Both the position numbers and the translations under genes were made by a program. Below are positions 8,241 to 15,343 of a stretch of DNA of 31,042 bases, piece by piece. The stretch is from a virus. Numbering within the stretch: position 1 is the stretch's first letter; every line of letters starts with the position of its first letter. The notes beneath the pieces were generated by a model. It saw only the letters and a program-made list of their open reading frames with translations. It made no database searches and was not told the origin of the DNA. The stretch spans positions 1 through 31,042 of the IMG/VR virus record IMGVR_UViG_3300046657_000008, one strand, 5' to 3'.

Positions 8241-8567
8241 ATGGCGGCACGGTTCAAGATGTCCCGGAAAGGCGTGGGAGAGCTTCTGCGTTCGCCCGGG
8301 GTGGAGGCGGACATGTTGCGCCGCGCCGAGCTGATCAAGGCTGCGGCGCAGGCGATTGCTCCCGTCGGCGGGCCGGGTGATCCGCATGCGGGCGCATACA
8401 AGGATTCGTTCAAGACCAGCAGTAGGAAGCGAGGCGGGCGCCGTAAGGATCGCGCGACCGCAACGGTCACGAACACCTCCTACTACGCCCGTTGGGTGGA
8501 GTACGGCACGGAACGTGTAGCCGCCCATCACGTGCTGCTCCGCGCCGCAGAGTCGGGTGGCGACTGA
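8241..8567 (+). CDS. HK97 gp10-like tail component
   Basis: Probable tail completion or minor tail protein. 108 residues starting with MAARFKMSRKGVGELLRSPGV, followed by a long basic helix and the segment ATATVTNTSYYARWVEYGTERV. The Y-Y-A-x-W-V-E-x-G-T core is the recognisable signature of gp10-like head-tail/tail proteins (beta strand with conserved VEYGT). The start ATG has GTGAGGAGCTGAG upstream. It reopens the + strand structural operon after the DUF4429-like gene, and its stop overlaps the next ATG (TGATG). Confidence 0.78.
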   Translation: MAARFKMSRKGVGELLRSPGVEADMLRRAELIKAAAQAIAPVGGPGDPHAGAYKDSFKTSSRKRGGRRKDRATATVTNTSYYARWVEYGTERVAAHHVLLRAAESGGD

Positions 8568-8962
8568 TGGCGGCCGTCGGGTCAGTGGACGTCGAGGTGC
8601 TGCTGATTGGCTGGCTTCAGGAGGAGCTCGGCGACGGGATCGTGGTTCGCGACGAGCTCGACAACAACCTCCTCGAGGAGCTGCCGACTGTGCAGGTTGA
8701 GCGTGTCGGCGGTACGGACGATGGCCTGCGCCTTGATCGCGCCCTGGTCGACATCGACGTGTATGCAGCCACGCGCGGCGAGGCGCTCGACCTCGCCGCT
8801 GACGTTCGTGGGCGGCTTCTCTCATTGCGTGGCTCAACGGTGGGTGGCGCCGTCATTGGGTTGGTGCGCACAGAGTCCGTTCCCGTGATCCGTCCCTACG
8901 AGAACACCGGTCTTCGCCGCGTTGGCGGCACCTACTCGCTGTATCTGCATCCGGTCTCCTGA
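8567..8962 (+). CDS. Tail terminator-like protein
   Basis: Probable tail terminator, the ring that caps the tail tube at its head-proximal end. 131 residues from ATG 8567 (MAAVGSVDVEVLLIGWLQEEL). Alternating strands and helices: LPTVQVERVGGTDDGLRLDRALVDIDVYAATRGEALDLA resembles the core of this family (beta hairpin, then a helix that packs DLAADVRGRLLSL), and a C-terminal strand pair ends YSLYLHPVS. Position immediately before the major tail protein supports the call. The frame extends upstream to 8492 but overlaps the previous gene and has no ribosome site, so ATG 8567 with the TGATG overlap is preferred. Confidence 0.7.
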   Translation: MAAVGSVDVEVLLIGWLQEELGDGIVVRDELDNNLLEELPTVQVERVGGTDDGLRLDRALVDIDVYAATRGEALDLAADVRGRLLSLRGSTVGGAVIGLVRTESVPVIRPYENTGLRRVGGTYSLYLHPVS

Positions 8963-8990
8963 CCGGTTGGGCCCGCGCCGGTCCCTAGTT

Positions 8991-9008
8991 CCCGCCCCGC
9001 GCGGGCTT
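8991..9008 (+). terminator. Hairpin and SD module before major tail gene
   Basis: CCCGC (8991-8995) pairs with GCGGG (9001-9005), followed by CTTCTCGCAT and then TCTGGAG ahead of ATG 9029. A similar hairpin, pyrimidine run, CGCAT and TCTGGAG order precedes the endolysin (20374-20419). It may partly terminate or process upstream mRNA and set a fresh strong ribosome site for an abundant protein. Confidence 0.4.
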
Positions 9009-9028
9009 CTCGCATGTCTGGAGACATC

Positions 9029-9616
9029 ATGGTCAACATCACCCGCGCAGCGGACCTGACGGTTGTCGGAGCAAATGGAGGGGGCTGGGTAGCTTCCGTC
9101 GGCACTGCCGCCCCCGATTCCCCGCTGGAGCAGCCGGATTCGCCTTGGAAGGCGCTCGGTGCGATCAGCGATGACGGTCTCACTTACGGCTTCGATGAGG
9201 ACTCTCAAGAGTTCACGCCGTGGGGCCTGACCTCCCCGTTCCGCACCCAGATCACTAAGAGTGTCCGCACGTTCGGCCTGACGGTGTGGGAGACGTCACG
9301 GCTGGCTGTTCAGGGTCTGCAGTTCCGCCTGGACGAAGCGGACCTGACGCCTGACGTCGGCGGTATCACGAAGTTCGCGGAGACCGCGTCGCCGGCGCCG
9401 GACCGTCGCGCGTTCTGGTTCCTGGTGATGGACGGCGACTCTGCCAGGGGCTTCTACGTGCCGCAGGGGGAGATCTCGGACCGCAGTGACGTCTCGTACA
9501 AGCAGGACGAGATCAGCGGCTTCGAGTGGACCATCACCACGTACCCGGACGAGGCGGGCAACACCGTCTACCACGTCGACAAGCTGCCGATCACGCCGGC
9601 CGAGCCGGCTTCCTGA
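9029..9616 (+). CDS. Major tail tube protein
   Basis: Likely the repeating subunit of the tail tube. 195 residues from ATG 9029, with GGAG at 9020-9023, five bases upstream. An in-frame ATG at 9014 lacks a ribosome site and would place the GGAG inside the gene, so I reject it. MVNITRAADLTVVGANGGGWVASVG opens a beta-rich protein with EFTPWGLTSPFRTQITKSVRTFGLTVWETSRL and the late segment FEWTITTYPDEAGNTVYHVDKLPITP, patterns usual in actinophage major tail proteins. Followed by a strong hairpin and the tail assembly chaperones, the canonical order. I see no fused Ig-like domain. Confidence 0.85.
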   Translation: MVNITRAADLTVVGANGGGWVASVGTAAPDSPLEQPDSPWKALGAISDDGLTYGFDEDSQEFTPWGLTSPFRTQITKSVRTFGLTVWETSRLAVQGLQFRLDEADLTPDVGGITKFAETASPAPDRRAFWFLVMDGDSARGFYVPQGEISDRSDVSYKQDEISGFEWTITTYPDEAGNTVYHVDKLPITPAEPAS

Positions 9617-9620
9617 TCTG

Positions 9621-9663
9621 GGTGGGCGGGCCGCATCCGTGGCGCGGGCCCGGCCCGCCCGCC
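9621..9663 (+). terminator. Strong GC hairpin after major tail gene
   Basis: Left arm GGTGGGCGGGCC (9621-9632) pairs with right arm GGCCCGCCCGCC (9652-9663), 12 bp with one wobble, around a 19-base loop. It starts five bases after the major tail stop. No T-run follows. It probably reduces read-through or protects the abundant tail-protein mRNA. Confidence 0.6.
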
Positions 9664-9678
9664 CTACCCCCTTCAAGA

Positions 9679-9724
9679 GCCCGCGCCATGACCACGTGCC
9701 GTAGGAGGCCCGCGCCATGACCAC
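9679..9724 (+). repeat. 17-bp direct repeat duplicating a start site, with 10-codon mini-ORF
   Basis: GCCCGCGCCATGACCAC occurs twice, at 9679-9695 and 9708-9724. Both copies contain an ATG. The first (9688) opens a mini-ORF, MTTCRRRPAP, whose TGA (9718-9720) overlaps the second ATG (9717), the real start of the chaperone gene. The ribosome site TAGGAGG (9702-9708) lies between the copies and serves the second. It could be a slippage duplication or a small translational leader. Confidence 0.6.
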
Positions 9725-10067
9725 AACGAAGACCGACACCAGCGCCGCGGAGGCGCAGGAGCTTGAGGCCGCCGACGACGGCTACGTCACCGTGCCGCTC
9801 GCCGGATACGACGGCGTCACCAAGGATGTCCGAACCCTGCCGGCCACCAAGTGGCGGGCTTCCGCGATGCGCGCTTTGCGCAGCGGCGACGTCGACGGGT
9901 TCATGGAACGCGTCCTGCACGAGGACGACTTCGAGATCTATGAGGATCTCGACCCCGACCAGGAAGGCATCGGGCGATTCGCTGAGAAGGCTGCGGAGGC
10001 GGCGGGTGAGTCCTTGGGGAAATCCAGTGGACCGTCGCGGTCTGGGAAGAGCACGCGGAGGCGGTAG
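9717..10067 (+). CDS. Tail assembly chaperone, short form (lambda gpG-like)
   Basis: Zero-frame product of the tail chaperone pair, thought to coat and assemble the tape measure. 116 residues: a Thr/Glu-rich start, then GYVTVPLAGYDGVTKDVRTLPATKWRASAMRALRSGDVDGFMERVL, a pattern common to actinophage gpG-like chaperones, and an acidic EIYEDLDPDQ helix. The last 15 or so residues (KSSGPSRSGKSTRRR) are low complexity, as usual downstream of a slippery site. ATG 9717 has TAGGAGG eight bases upstream. Position between the major tail protein and tape measure is diagnostic. The GGGGAAA at 10016-10022 provides the shift to the longer product. Confidence 0.85.
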   Translation: MTTTKTDTSAAEAQELEAADDGYVTVPLAGYDGVTKDVRTLPATKWRASAMRALRSGDVDGFMERVLHEDDFEIYEDLDPDQEGIGRFAEKAAEAAGESLGKSSGPSRSGKSTRRR

Positions 10068-10471
10068 AAGCCGACCTGATCGACCGGCATTACGACGTCG
10101 CCGACGTGCTGACGGGCCGGCGGACTTGGCGGTGGCTGAGGGTCTTCATCCAGCATCTGCCGCCCGAGTCGCACACGATGACGGCTCTGCGCAATGCGAT
10201 GCCTGATGAAGACCTGGAGGAGCAGGCGGAGCAGGGCAGGCCGGAAGAGGGCCGCTGGTCGCAGCTGGAGCAACTGGTGGCGGCATCTTGCGACAGGCTG
10301 GCGCGGATCGAGTACGTGCTGATCTGCGCGAACACGGAGAAGAAGTCCCAGCGCCCGGACCGGCCGGAGCCGATGCGGCGCCCGGGTGCCGCGCCGCGCC
10401 GCAAGAAGTCGGCGCTGTCTGATGCCGGCGCACAGAAGCTCTTCGAGTTGATCAATGGAGGCGCGGCCTGA
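9717..10471 (+). CDS. Tail assembly chaperone, -1 frameshift product (gpGT-like)
   Basis: Long form made by ribosomes slipping back one base at GGGGAAA (10016-10022). The join is 9717-10019 continued from 10019-10471, giving about 251 residues. The downstream frame is open from 10010 only (an in-frame TGA lies at 10007) and has no good start near its beginning, but it continues sensible protein across the join: IQWTVAVWEEHAEAVEADLI, then DRHYDVADVLTGRRTWRWLRVFIQHLPPES, and a basic tail ending LINGGAA. Fusion by -1 frameshift in this pair is a well-established feature of long-tailed phages. The alternative is separate translation from GTG 10106, which would lose the first part of the domain. 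Confidence 0.82.
10016..10045 (+). promoter_or_regulatory. -1 ribosomal frameshift site with downstream hairpin
   Basis: In the zero frame the codons read TTG GGG AAA TCC. The G-run lets the glycine tRNA on GGG slip back one base and pair perfectly with GGG again, after which GAA is read. Two bases after the heptamer, CCA (10024-10026) plus GACC (10030-10033) can pair with GGTC (10039-10042) plus TGG (10043-10045) around GTCGC, a possible stimulatory hairpin. The site is more G-rich than the lambda GGGAAAG. Confidence 0.72.
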
Positions 10472-10492
10472 CGCGCAGGAGGGAGACCTCCT

Positions 10493-13400
10493 GTGGCAAT
10501 CAGTGTCGGCAGCGTCGAGGTCGATGTCGTCCCCAACACGCGGGGCATCCACAGGCGCCTGACAGAGGCGCTGGTTCCTGCGGCGGAGGCTGCTGGCGAG
10601 CTGGCCGGCGCGGCTGCTGGCGAGCGGTTCGGCCCCGCGATGTCGGAGGCCGTGAGTGACACCGTCGGTGAGCGGATCGGCGCGCAGATCGGCCAGCAGG
10701 TCGCGTCACGGATCACAGCGTCGGTTCGTGACGCACTACAGGACGGCGTTTCGCAGGGCGGGGCGCAGGCTCGTGCGTCTGCAACCCGCGAGGGTGACCA
10801 GACGGGCAGCGCGTTTGCCCGGTCCCTGCGGGCACGGCTTGAGGCGGCGATGCGGAACTTGCCGGAGATCCGGCTCACCGCCAACAGCACGGATGCGGAG
10901 CGGGAGATCTACCGGCTCCGCTCCGAGCTTCAGGCGATCAGTGATCTGCGGATCGGCATTGACATCAGCTCGGCTGACGCCACAGCCGCGATCGACCGTA
11001 TCCGTGCCCGTCTTGCGGAGGTTTCGGCATCGGACGCGGATATCGCCCTGCGGGTCGACGCCGCGGCGGCGGTTACTCAGCTCGCTGCCGTGCAGGCGCA
11101 GGTCGATGCCCTCGATGGGGACACGGCTCGTGTCGACGTGGATACCTCTGGTGCGATGTCGGCGGTCTTCCAGTTGGCCATCGCTATCGGTGGGTTGGCT
11201 GCGATCCCGGCTGTGCCGGTGCTGGCTGCTGGTATCGGCTCGATAGCGGCGGCTGGCGTGGCGGCCGGCGTGGGCGTGGGCGCTCTTGCGGCCGTTGCGA
11301 TCCCGGCCTTCACGGGGATCAAGGGCGCTCTGGAGGCACAGAAGCAGGCCCAGGATGCGGCGACGAGCGCAACGTCGAGTGGTGGCCAGGCGGCTTCTCA
11401 GGCCGCGTCAAAATCCTTGCAGATGGCTGGCGCACAGCAGGCTCTGGCGACAGCGCACCGCAATGCGGCCCGACAGATCGCGCAGGCCGAGCAGGGAATC
11501 AGTGACGCTGTTCGGACCGCGGCGCAGAACAACACGGCGGCAGCGGATCAGGTCAAGGCGGCCCGGAAGGGCCTCGCGGATGCGTACCAGCAGGCCGCGG
11601 ATCGCACCCAGTCTGCGAATGACCGGGTGGCGCAGGCCGAGCAGTCGCTGTCGGACGCGCAGCGCACGGCACGTCAGGCGCAGCAGGATCTGACGCAGGC
11701 CCGGCACGAGGCCGCGGTACAGCTGGAGGAGCTGTCGACCCGGGTTACTGATGCTCAGCTCAGCGAGCGGGATGCTGCTCTGGGTGTGCAGGAGGCCCGG
11801 CAGCGGCTCCTGGCGACGCAGGCGGTTGGATCGAAGGCGACCGTGCTGGAGCAGCAGCGGGCGCAGCTCGGCTACGACCAGGCGGTGCAGCGGCTCAAGG
11901 AGCAGCAGGCCGAGACGCGGCGACTGACCGCAGAAAAGAGCGCGGCTGACAAGACTGGCGTCGAGGGCACCGACATTGTGCGGTCCGCCGAGGAGCGTCT
12001 GGCGGCGGCCCGGCGCAACGTGAGTGGGCAGCAGGCTGGCCTGGCGAAGGCCCAGCAGGCTGCGGCACGCACGCAGATCCAGAACCAGCAGGCGATTGCT
12101 GCGGCTCAGGACAAGGTGGCCTCTGCCCAGCGCAACGTGGCCAAGGTTCAGGAAGACGGCGCCCGATCGGTGGCGCGCGCCCAGCAGCAGCTGGTCGCTA
12201 CGCAGCAGTCGGCGGCGGACAGCATCACTTCGGCGCAGCGGCAGATCCAGTCGGCACAGTTGTCGACGGCTGGTGGTGCGAATGCGGCGTCTACGGCGCA
12301 GGCCAAGTATGCGGCGGCGTTGGCGAAGTTGTCGCCGTCGGCTCGGCAGACAATGGCTGCGTTCACGTCGCTCAAGGGTGCGTTCACGAGCTGGTCGACG
12401 TCGTTGCAGCCTGCCGTCATGCCCATTTTCACGCGGGCACTGAACGGCATCAAGGCGGCTCTTCCTGGGCTGACTCCGTTCGTGTTGCAGGCCGCAAGCG
12501 CCATCAAGCGGCTTCAGGATCGGGTGTCGGCCGGCTTCAAGTCACCGTGGTGGAAGAGCCTCAAGACGGACCTGGCGGGATCTGTAGGGCCCGCGATTAC
12601 TGGTCTGGGCATTTCCTTTGGTCGAATTTTCAAGGGCATGGCCGGGGTCATTCAGGCGTTCCTGCCACACATGGACGGAATCTCCTCGAAGATGCAGTCC
12701 ATCACCGGAAAGTTCGCTTCGTGGGGTACCAGCCTCAAGGGCAGCCCCGAGTTCGAGCGGTTCATGGCCTATGTGGCAGATGTAGGGCCCAGGATGGGGG
12801 GCGCTCTCAAGCAGATAGGTGGCGCGTTCCTGGGGGTCGGCCAGGCGCTGGCTCCCCTCTCTGGCCCGCTGCTGGACCTCTTGGGGAAATTGGCTGAGGC
12901 CATCGGCATCATCGCGACGAAGACCCCGTGGATGATTCAACTCATCTACGGGATCATTGTGGCGGTCAAGCTGTGGACGCTGGCGCAGATCGCGTTCAAC
13001 TTCGTTTTGAACCAGAACCCCTTGGTCAGGATCGCCATGCTGATCGGCCTTCTGATCGCGGCGGTCATCTACGCCTACAACAAGTTCGGATGGTTCAGGG
13101 CCGCTGTTCAGGCGGTGTGGGCGGGTATCCAGACGGCGGCCATGTGGGCGTGGAACAACGTTCTCAAGCCTGTGTTCAATGGGCTGAAGGCGGCGTTTTC
13201 TGCGGTGGCTTCGGCGGCGACGTGGCTGTGGCGGAACGTCCTTAGCCCCGTTTTCGGATTCATCGCGATGGCGGCCAAGGTTCTATTCACGGTGCTTGTT
13301 GTTGCCGTGTTTGCGCCGATCGTGATTGCGGTGAAAGCTCTTGGGGCGATCGCGTCGTGGCTGTGGACGAATGCGATCAAGCCTGCGTTCGAGGGCATCG

Positions 13401-15340
13401 CGTGGGTAGCGAGGTGGCTGTGGAGCAACGCCGTGAAGCCGGCATTCGACCTGTTGAAGGCCGGGGTGCGGGCTGTAGGTGCTGTTGCCAGGTGGTTGTG
13501 GCAGAACGTCATCAAGCCGGCCTTCAACGGCATTGGGGCCGTCATCGGCTGGGTGTGGCGTAACGTCGTCTCACCGATTTTCTCCTCGCTCAAGATGGCG
13601 ATTCGAGGCCTGGGGAGCATTTTCTCCTGGCTCTGGAAGACGATCATCAAGCCCGTATTCGGCTGGATAGGCGATCGGATCGGCTGGGTTTGGAGGACCC
13701 TGATCAAACCGCCGTTTGATGCGATCAAGCGCGGGGTCCGCCTCGTCGGCGAAGCCTTCGGCGCCGCGAAGGACATGGTGAAAAAAGCCTGGGACAAGCT
13801 CCAGGACATCACCAAGAAGCCGGTCAACTTCATCATCAAGTGGGTCTACACCAACGGCATCAAGGCGCTCTGGGACAAGGTCGCCGGCTGGGTTGGGCTG
13901 GGCAAACTGCCCGCCGCACCCAAGCTCCTCGAGGCTGGCGGCACTGTCGGCAACGGCTTCGGCCCGGCCCGACCCATGGTCACCAACCGGCCCACGGCCA
14001 TCGTGGGCGAGGGAAACCGACGCTACCCGGAGTACGTCATCCCTACCGACCCCAAGTACAGGGGCCGGGCGCAGGCTCTGCACGCAGCGGCTGGCACGCA
14101 GCTGATGGCGGACGGCGGCATCCTCGGCGACATCTGGGGCGGCATCAAGTCCGCCGGAGGCTGGGTCGCAGACAAGGCCACCGGGGCCCTCAAGGCGGCC
14201 GGGAAGTTCGCGGCCGGCGCCCTCGCCCCTGCTTTCAACCTGGGGCTGAAGGCCATCAGCGGGACGCTCGCCCGGATTCCGGGCGCCGACACGGGCCTGG
14301 GCAAGGTCGTGCGCGCCATCCCCAACAAGGTCGCCGACGGCATCCTCAGCTTCCTCCGAGGCGAGGACGAGAAGTCTGCGGGCGGCGCCAACGTCGCCAA
14401 GGCCCTGACTTGGGCAAAGTCCCAGGCTGGCCTGCCGTATCAGTGGGGCGGAGCGGGCAATCCCAGCTGGGACTGCAGCGGCTTCATGAGCGGTATTCAG
14501 AAGGTCATCGAGGGGCGCAACCCGAAGGGCCGCCTGTGGAGCACTTTCAGCTTCCAGGGGAGCCGAGCTCCGGCGGGATGGAAGTACCACCTGAAGTCGC
14601 CCTTCCAAATCGGTGTCACCAACGCCGGCAAGGGCCACACGGCGGGAACCCTGGCCGGGACGAACGTCGAGTCGCGTGGCGGCGACGGTGTCATCGTCGG
14701 CTCTCGCGCCCGCGGCTACAACGACAGCCTGTTCCACAACAACTGGTACGGCTTGGTATCCGCCCTTGCAGGCGCGTCTGGCGGGGCGGGCGGAGCGAAG
14801 AGCGCCGCACGTCAGATGCTCGGCGAGTTCGGGTGGTCCCAGAAACAGTGGCCCGCCCTCGAGAAGTTGTGGCAGCGCGAATCGGGCTGGAGGTGGAACG
14901 CCAAGAACCCGTCCACTGGCGCATACGGCATCCCGCAGAGCCTGCCCGGCTCGAAGATGGCTTCCGTCGGCGCGGACTGGCGGACCAACCCGGCCACCCA
15001 GATCAAGTGGGGCCTGAAGTACATCAAGGGGCGTTACGGCAGCCCGTCCGCTGCCTGGAACCACTCCCAGAGCGTGAACTGGTACGACAGCGGCGGTCTC
15101 CTACAGCCCGGCCTCAATTTGGCCTACAACGGCACGGGGAGGCCGGAGCCGGTGTTCACCACGCAGCAGGCCAACGCCCTGGTGTCCCTCGCGGGCAGCG
15201 GGGCGGGCGACGTGAGCCTCGGTGACTTGAGCGTGCAGGTGTACGTCGGGGACAGGGAGATCACTGACATCGCCCGAACCGAGGTCCGGCTTGGCCATCA
15301 GCGACTAGCCCAGGTGCTGCGCACGGGCCGGAGGGGGTGA
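10493..15340 (+). CDS. Tape measure protein with NlpC/P60-like and lytic transglycosylase-like domains
   Basis: Sets tail length and passes through the cell envelope at DNA entry. 1615 residues, GTG start behind GGAGGGAGACCTCCT. In order: amphipathic N-terminus; hydrophobic stretch at about 224-275 (LAIAIGGLAAIPAVPVLAAG); Ala/Gln/Arg-rich coiled coil at about 297-615; a second hydrophobic region at about 811-865; and about 885-1085, where a W-L-W-x-N-x-I-K-P-x-F unit recurs eight times. Toward the C-terminus an NlpC/P60-type fold (about 1300-1390) has C1328 in WDCSGF and H1382 in KGHTAGT, resembling the Cys/His pair of gamma-D-Glu-diamino acid peptidases. An SLT-like domain follows with E1463 in RESGWRW and AYGIPQSLPG. 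These probably open peptidoglycan during infection. The family is certain; activity of each domain is inferred. Confidence 0.95.
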   Translation: MAISVGSVEVDVVPNTRGIHRRLTEALVPAAEAAGELAGAAAGERFGPAMSEAVSDTVGERIGAQIGQQVASRITASVRDALQDGVSQGGAQARASATREGDQTGSAFARSLRARLEAAMRNLPEIRLTANSTDAEREIYRLRSELQAISDLRIGIDISSADATAAIDRIRARLAEVSASDADIALRVDAAAAVTQLAAVQAQVDALDGDTARVDVDTSGAMSAVFQLAIAIGGLAAIPAVPVLAAGIGSIAAAGVAAGVGVGALAAVAIPAFTGIKGALEAQKQAQDAATSATSSGGQAASQAASKSLQMAGAQQALATAHRNAARQIAQAEQGISDAVRTAAQNNTAAADQVKAARKGLADAYQQAADRTQSANDRVAQAEQSLSDAQRTARQAQQDLTQARHEAAVQLEELSTRVTDAQLSERDAALGVQEARQRLLATQAVGSKATVLEQQRAQLGYDQAVQRLKEQQAETRRLTAEKSAADKTGVEGTDIVRSAEERLAAARRNVSGQQAGLAKAQQAAARTQIQNQQAIAAAQDKVASAQRNVAKVQEDGARSVARAQQQLVATQQSAADSITSAQRQIQSAQLSTAGGANAASTAQAKYAAALAKLSPSARQTMAAFTSLKGAFTSWSTSLQPAVMPIFTRALNGIKAALPGLTPFVLQAASAIKRLQDRVSAGFKSPWWKSLKTDLAGSVGPAITGLGISFGRIFKGMAGVIQAFLPHMDGISSKMQSITGKFASWGTSLKGSPEFERFMAYVADVGPRMGGALKQIGGAFLGVGQALAPLSGPLLDLLGKLAEAIGIIATKTPWMIQLIYGIIVAVKLWTLAQIAFNFVLNQNPLVRIAMLIGLLIAAVIYAYNKFGWFRAAVQAVWAGIQTAAMWAWNNVLKPVFNGLKAAFSAVASAATWLWRNVLSPVFGFIAMAAKVLFTVLVVAVFAPIVIAVKALGAIASWLWTNAIKPAFEGIAWVARWLWSNAVKPAFDLLKAGVRAVGAVARWLWQNVIKPAFNGIGAVIGWVWRNVVSPIFSSLKMAIRGLGSIFSWLWKTIIKPVFGWIGDRIGWVWRTLIKPPFDAIKRGVRLVGEAFGAAKDMVKKAWDKLQDITKKPVNFIIKWVYTNGIKALWDKVAGWVGLGKLPAAPKLLEAGGTVGNGFGPARPMVTNRPTAIVGEGNRRYPEYVIPTDPKYRGRAQALHAAAGTQLMADGGILGDIWGGIKSAGGWVADKATGALKAAGKFAAGALAPAFNLGLKAISGTLARIPGADTGLGKVVRAIPNKVADGILSFLRGEDEKSAGGANVAKALTWAKSQAGLPYQWGGAGNPSWDCSGFMSGIQKVIEGRNPKGRLWSTFSFQGSRAPAGWKYHLKSPFQIGVTNAGKGHTAGTLAGTNVESRGGDGVIVGSRARGYNDSLFHNNWYGLVSALAGASGGAGGAKSAARQMLGEFGWSQKQWPALEKLWQRESGWRWNAKNPSTGAYGIPQSLPGSKMASVGADWRTNPATQIKWGLKYIKGRYGSPSAAWNHSQSVNWYDSGGLLQPGLNLAYNGTGRPEPVFTTQQANALVSLAGSGAGDVSLGDLSVQVYVGDREITDIARTEVRLGHQRLAQVLRTGRRG

Positions 15341-15343
15341 CGC

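Noticed and set aside
9763-10206. + strand frame overlapping the chaperone (possible +1 product)
   Set aside because: Its protein is Arg/Ser/Pro-rich and not domain-like; the -1 frame gives the coherent continuation.
13571-15064. 497-residue minus-strand open frame
   Set aside because: Lies wholly opposite the tape measure's hydrolase domains; GC-rich third positions keep the opposite frame open. Sequence is low-complexity Arg/Pro/Ala with no domain.
13840-15225. 461-residue + strand frame inside the tape measure
   Set aside because: Out-of-frame reading of the NlpC/P60 and SLT region; Arg/Gly/Gln-rich without domain pattern.
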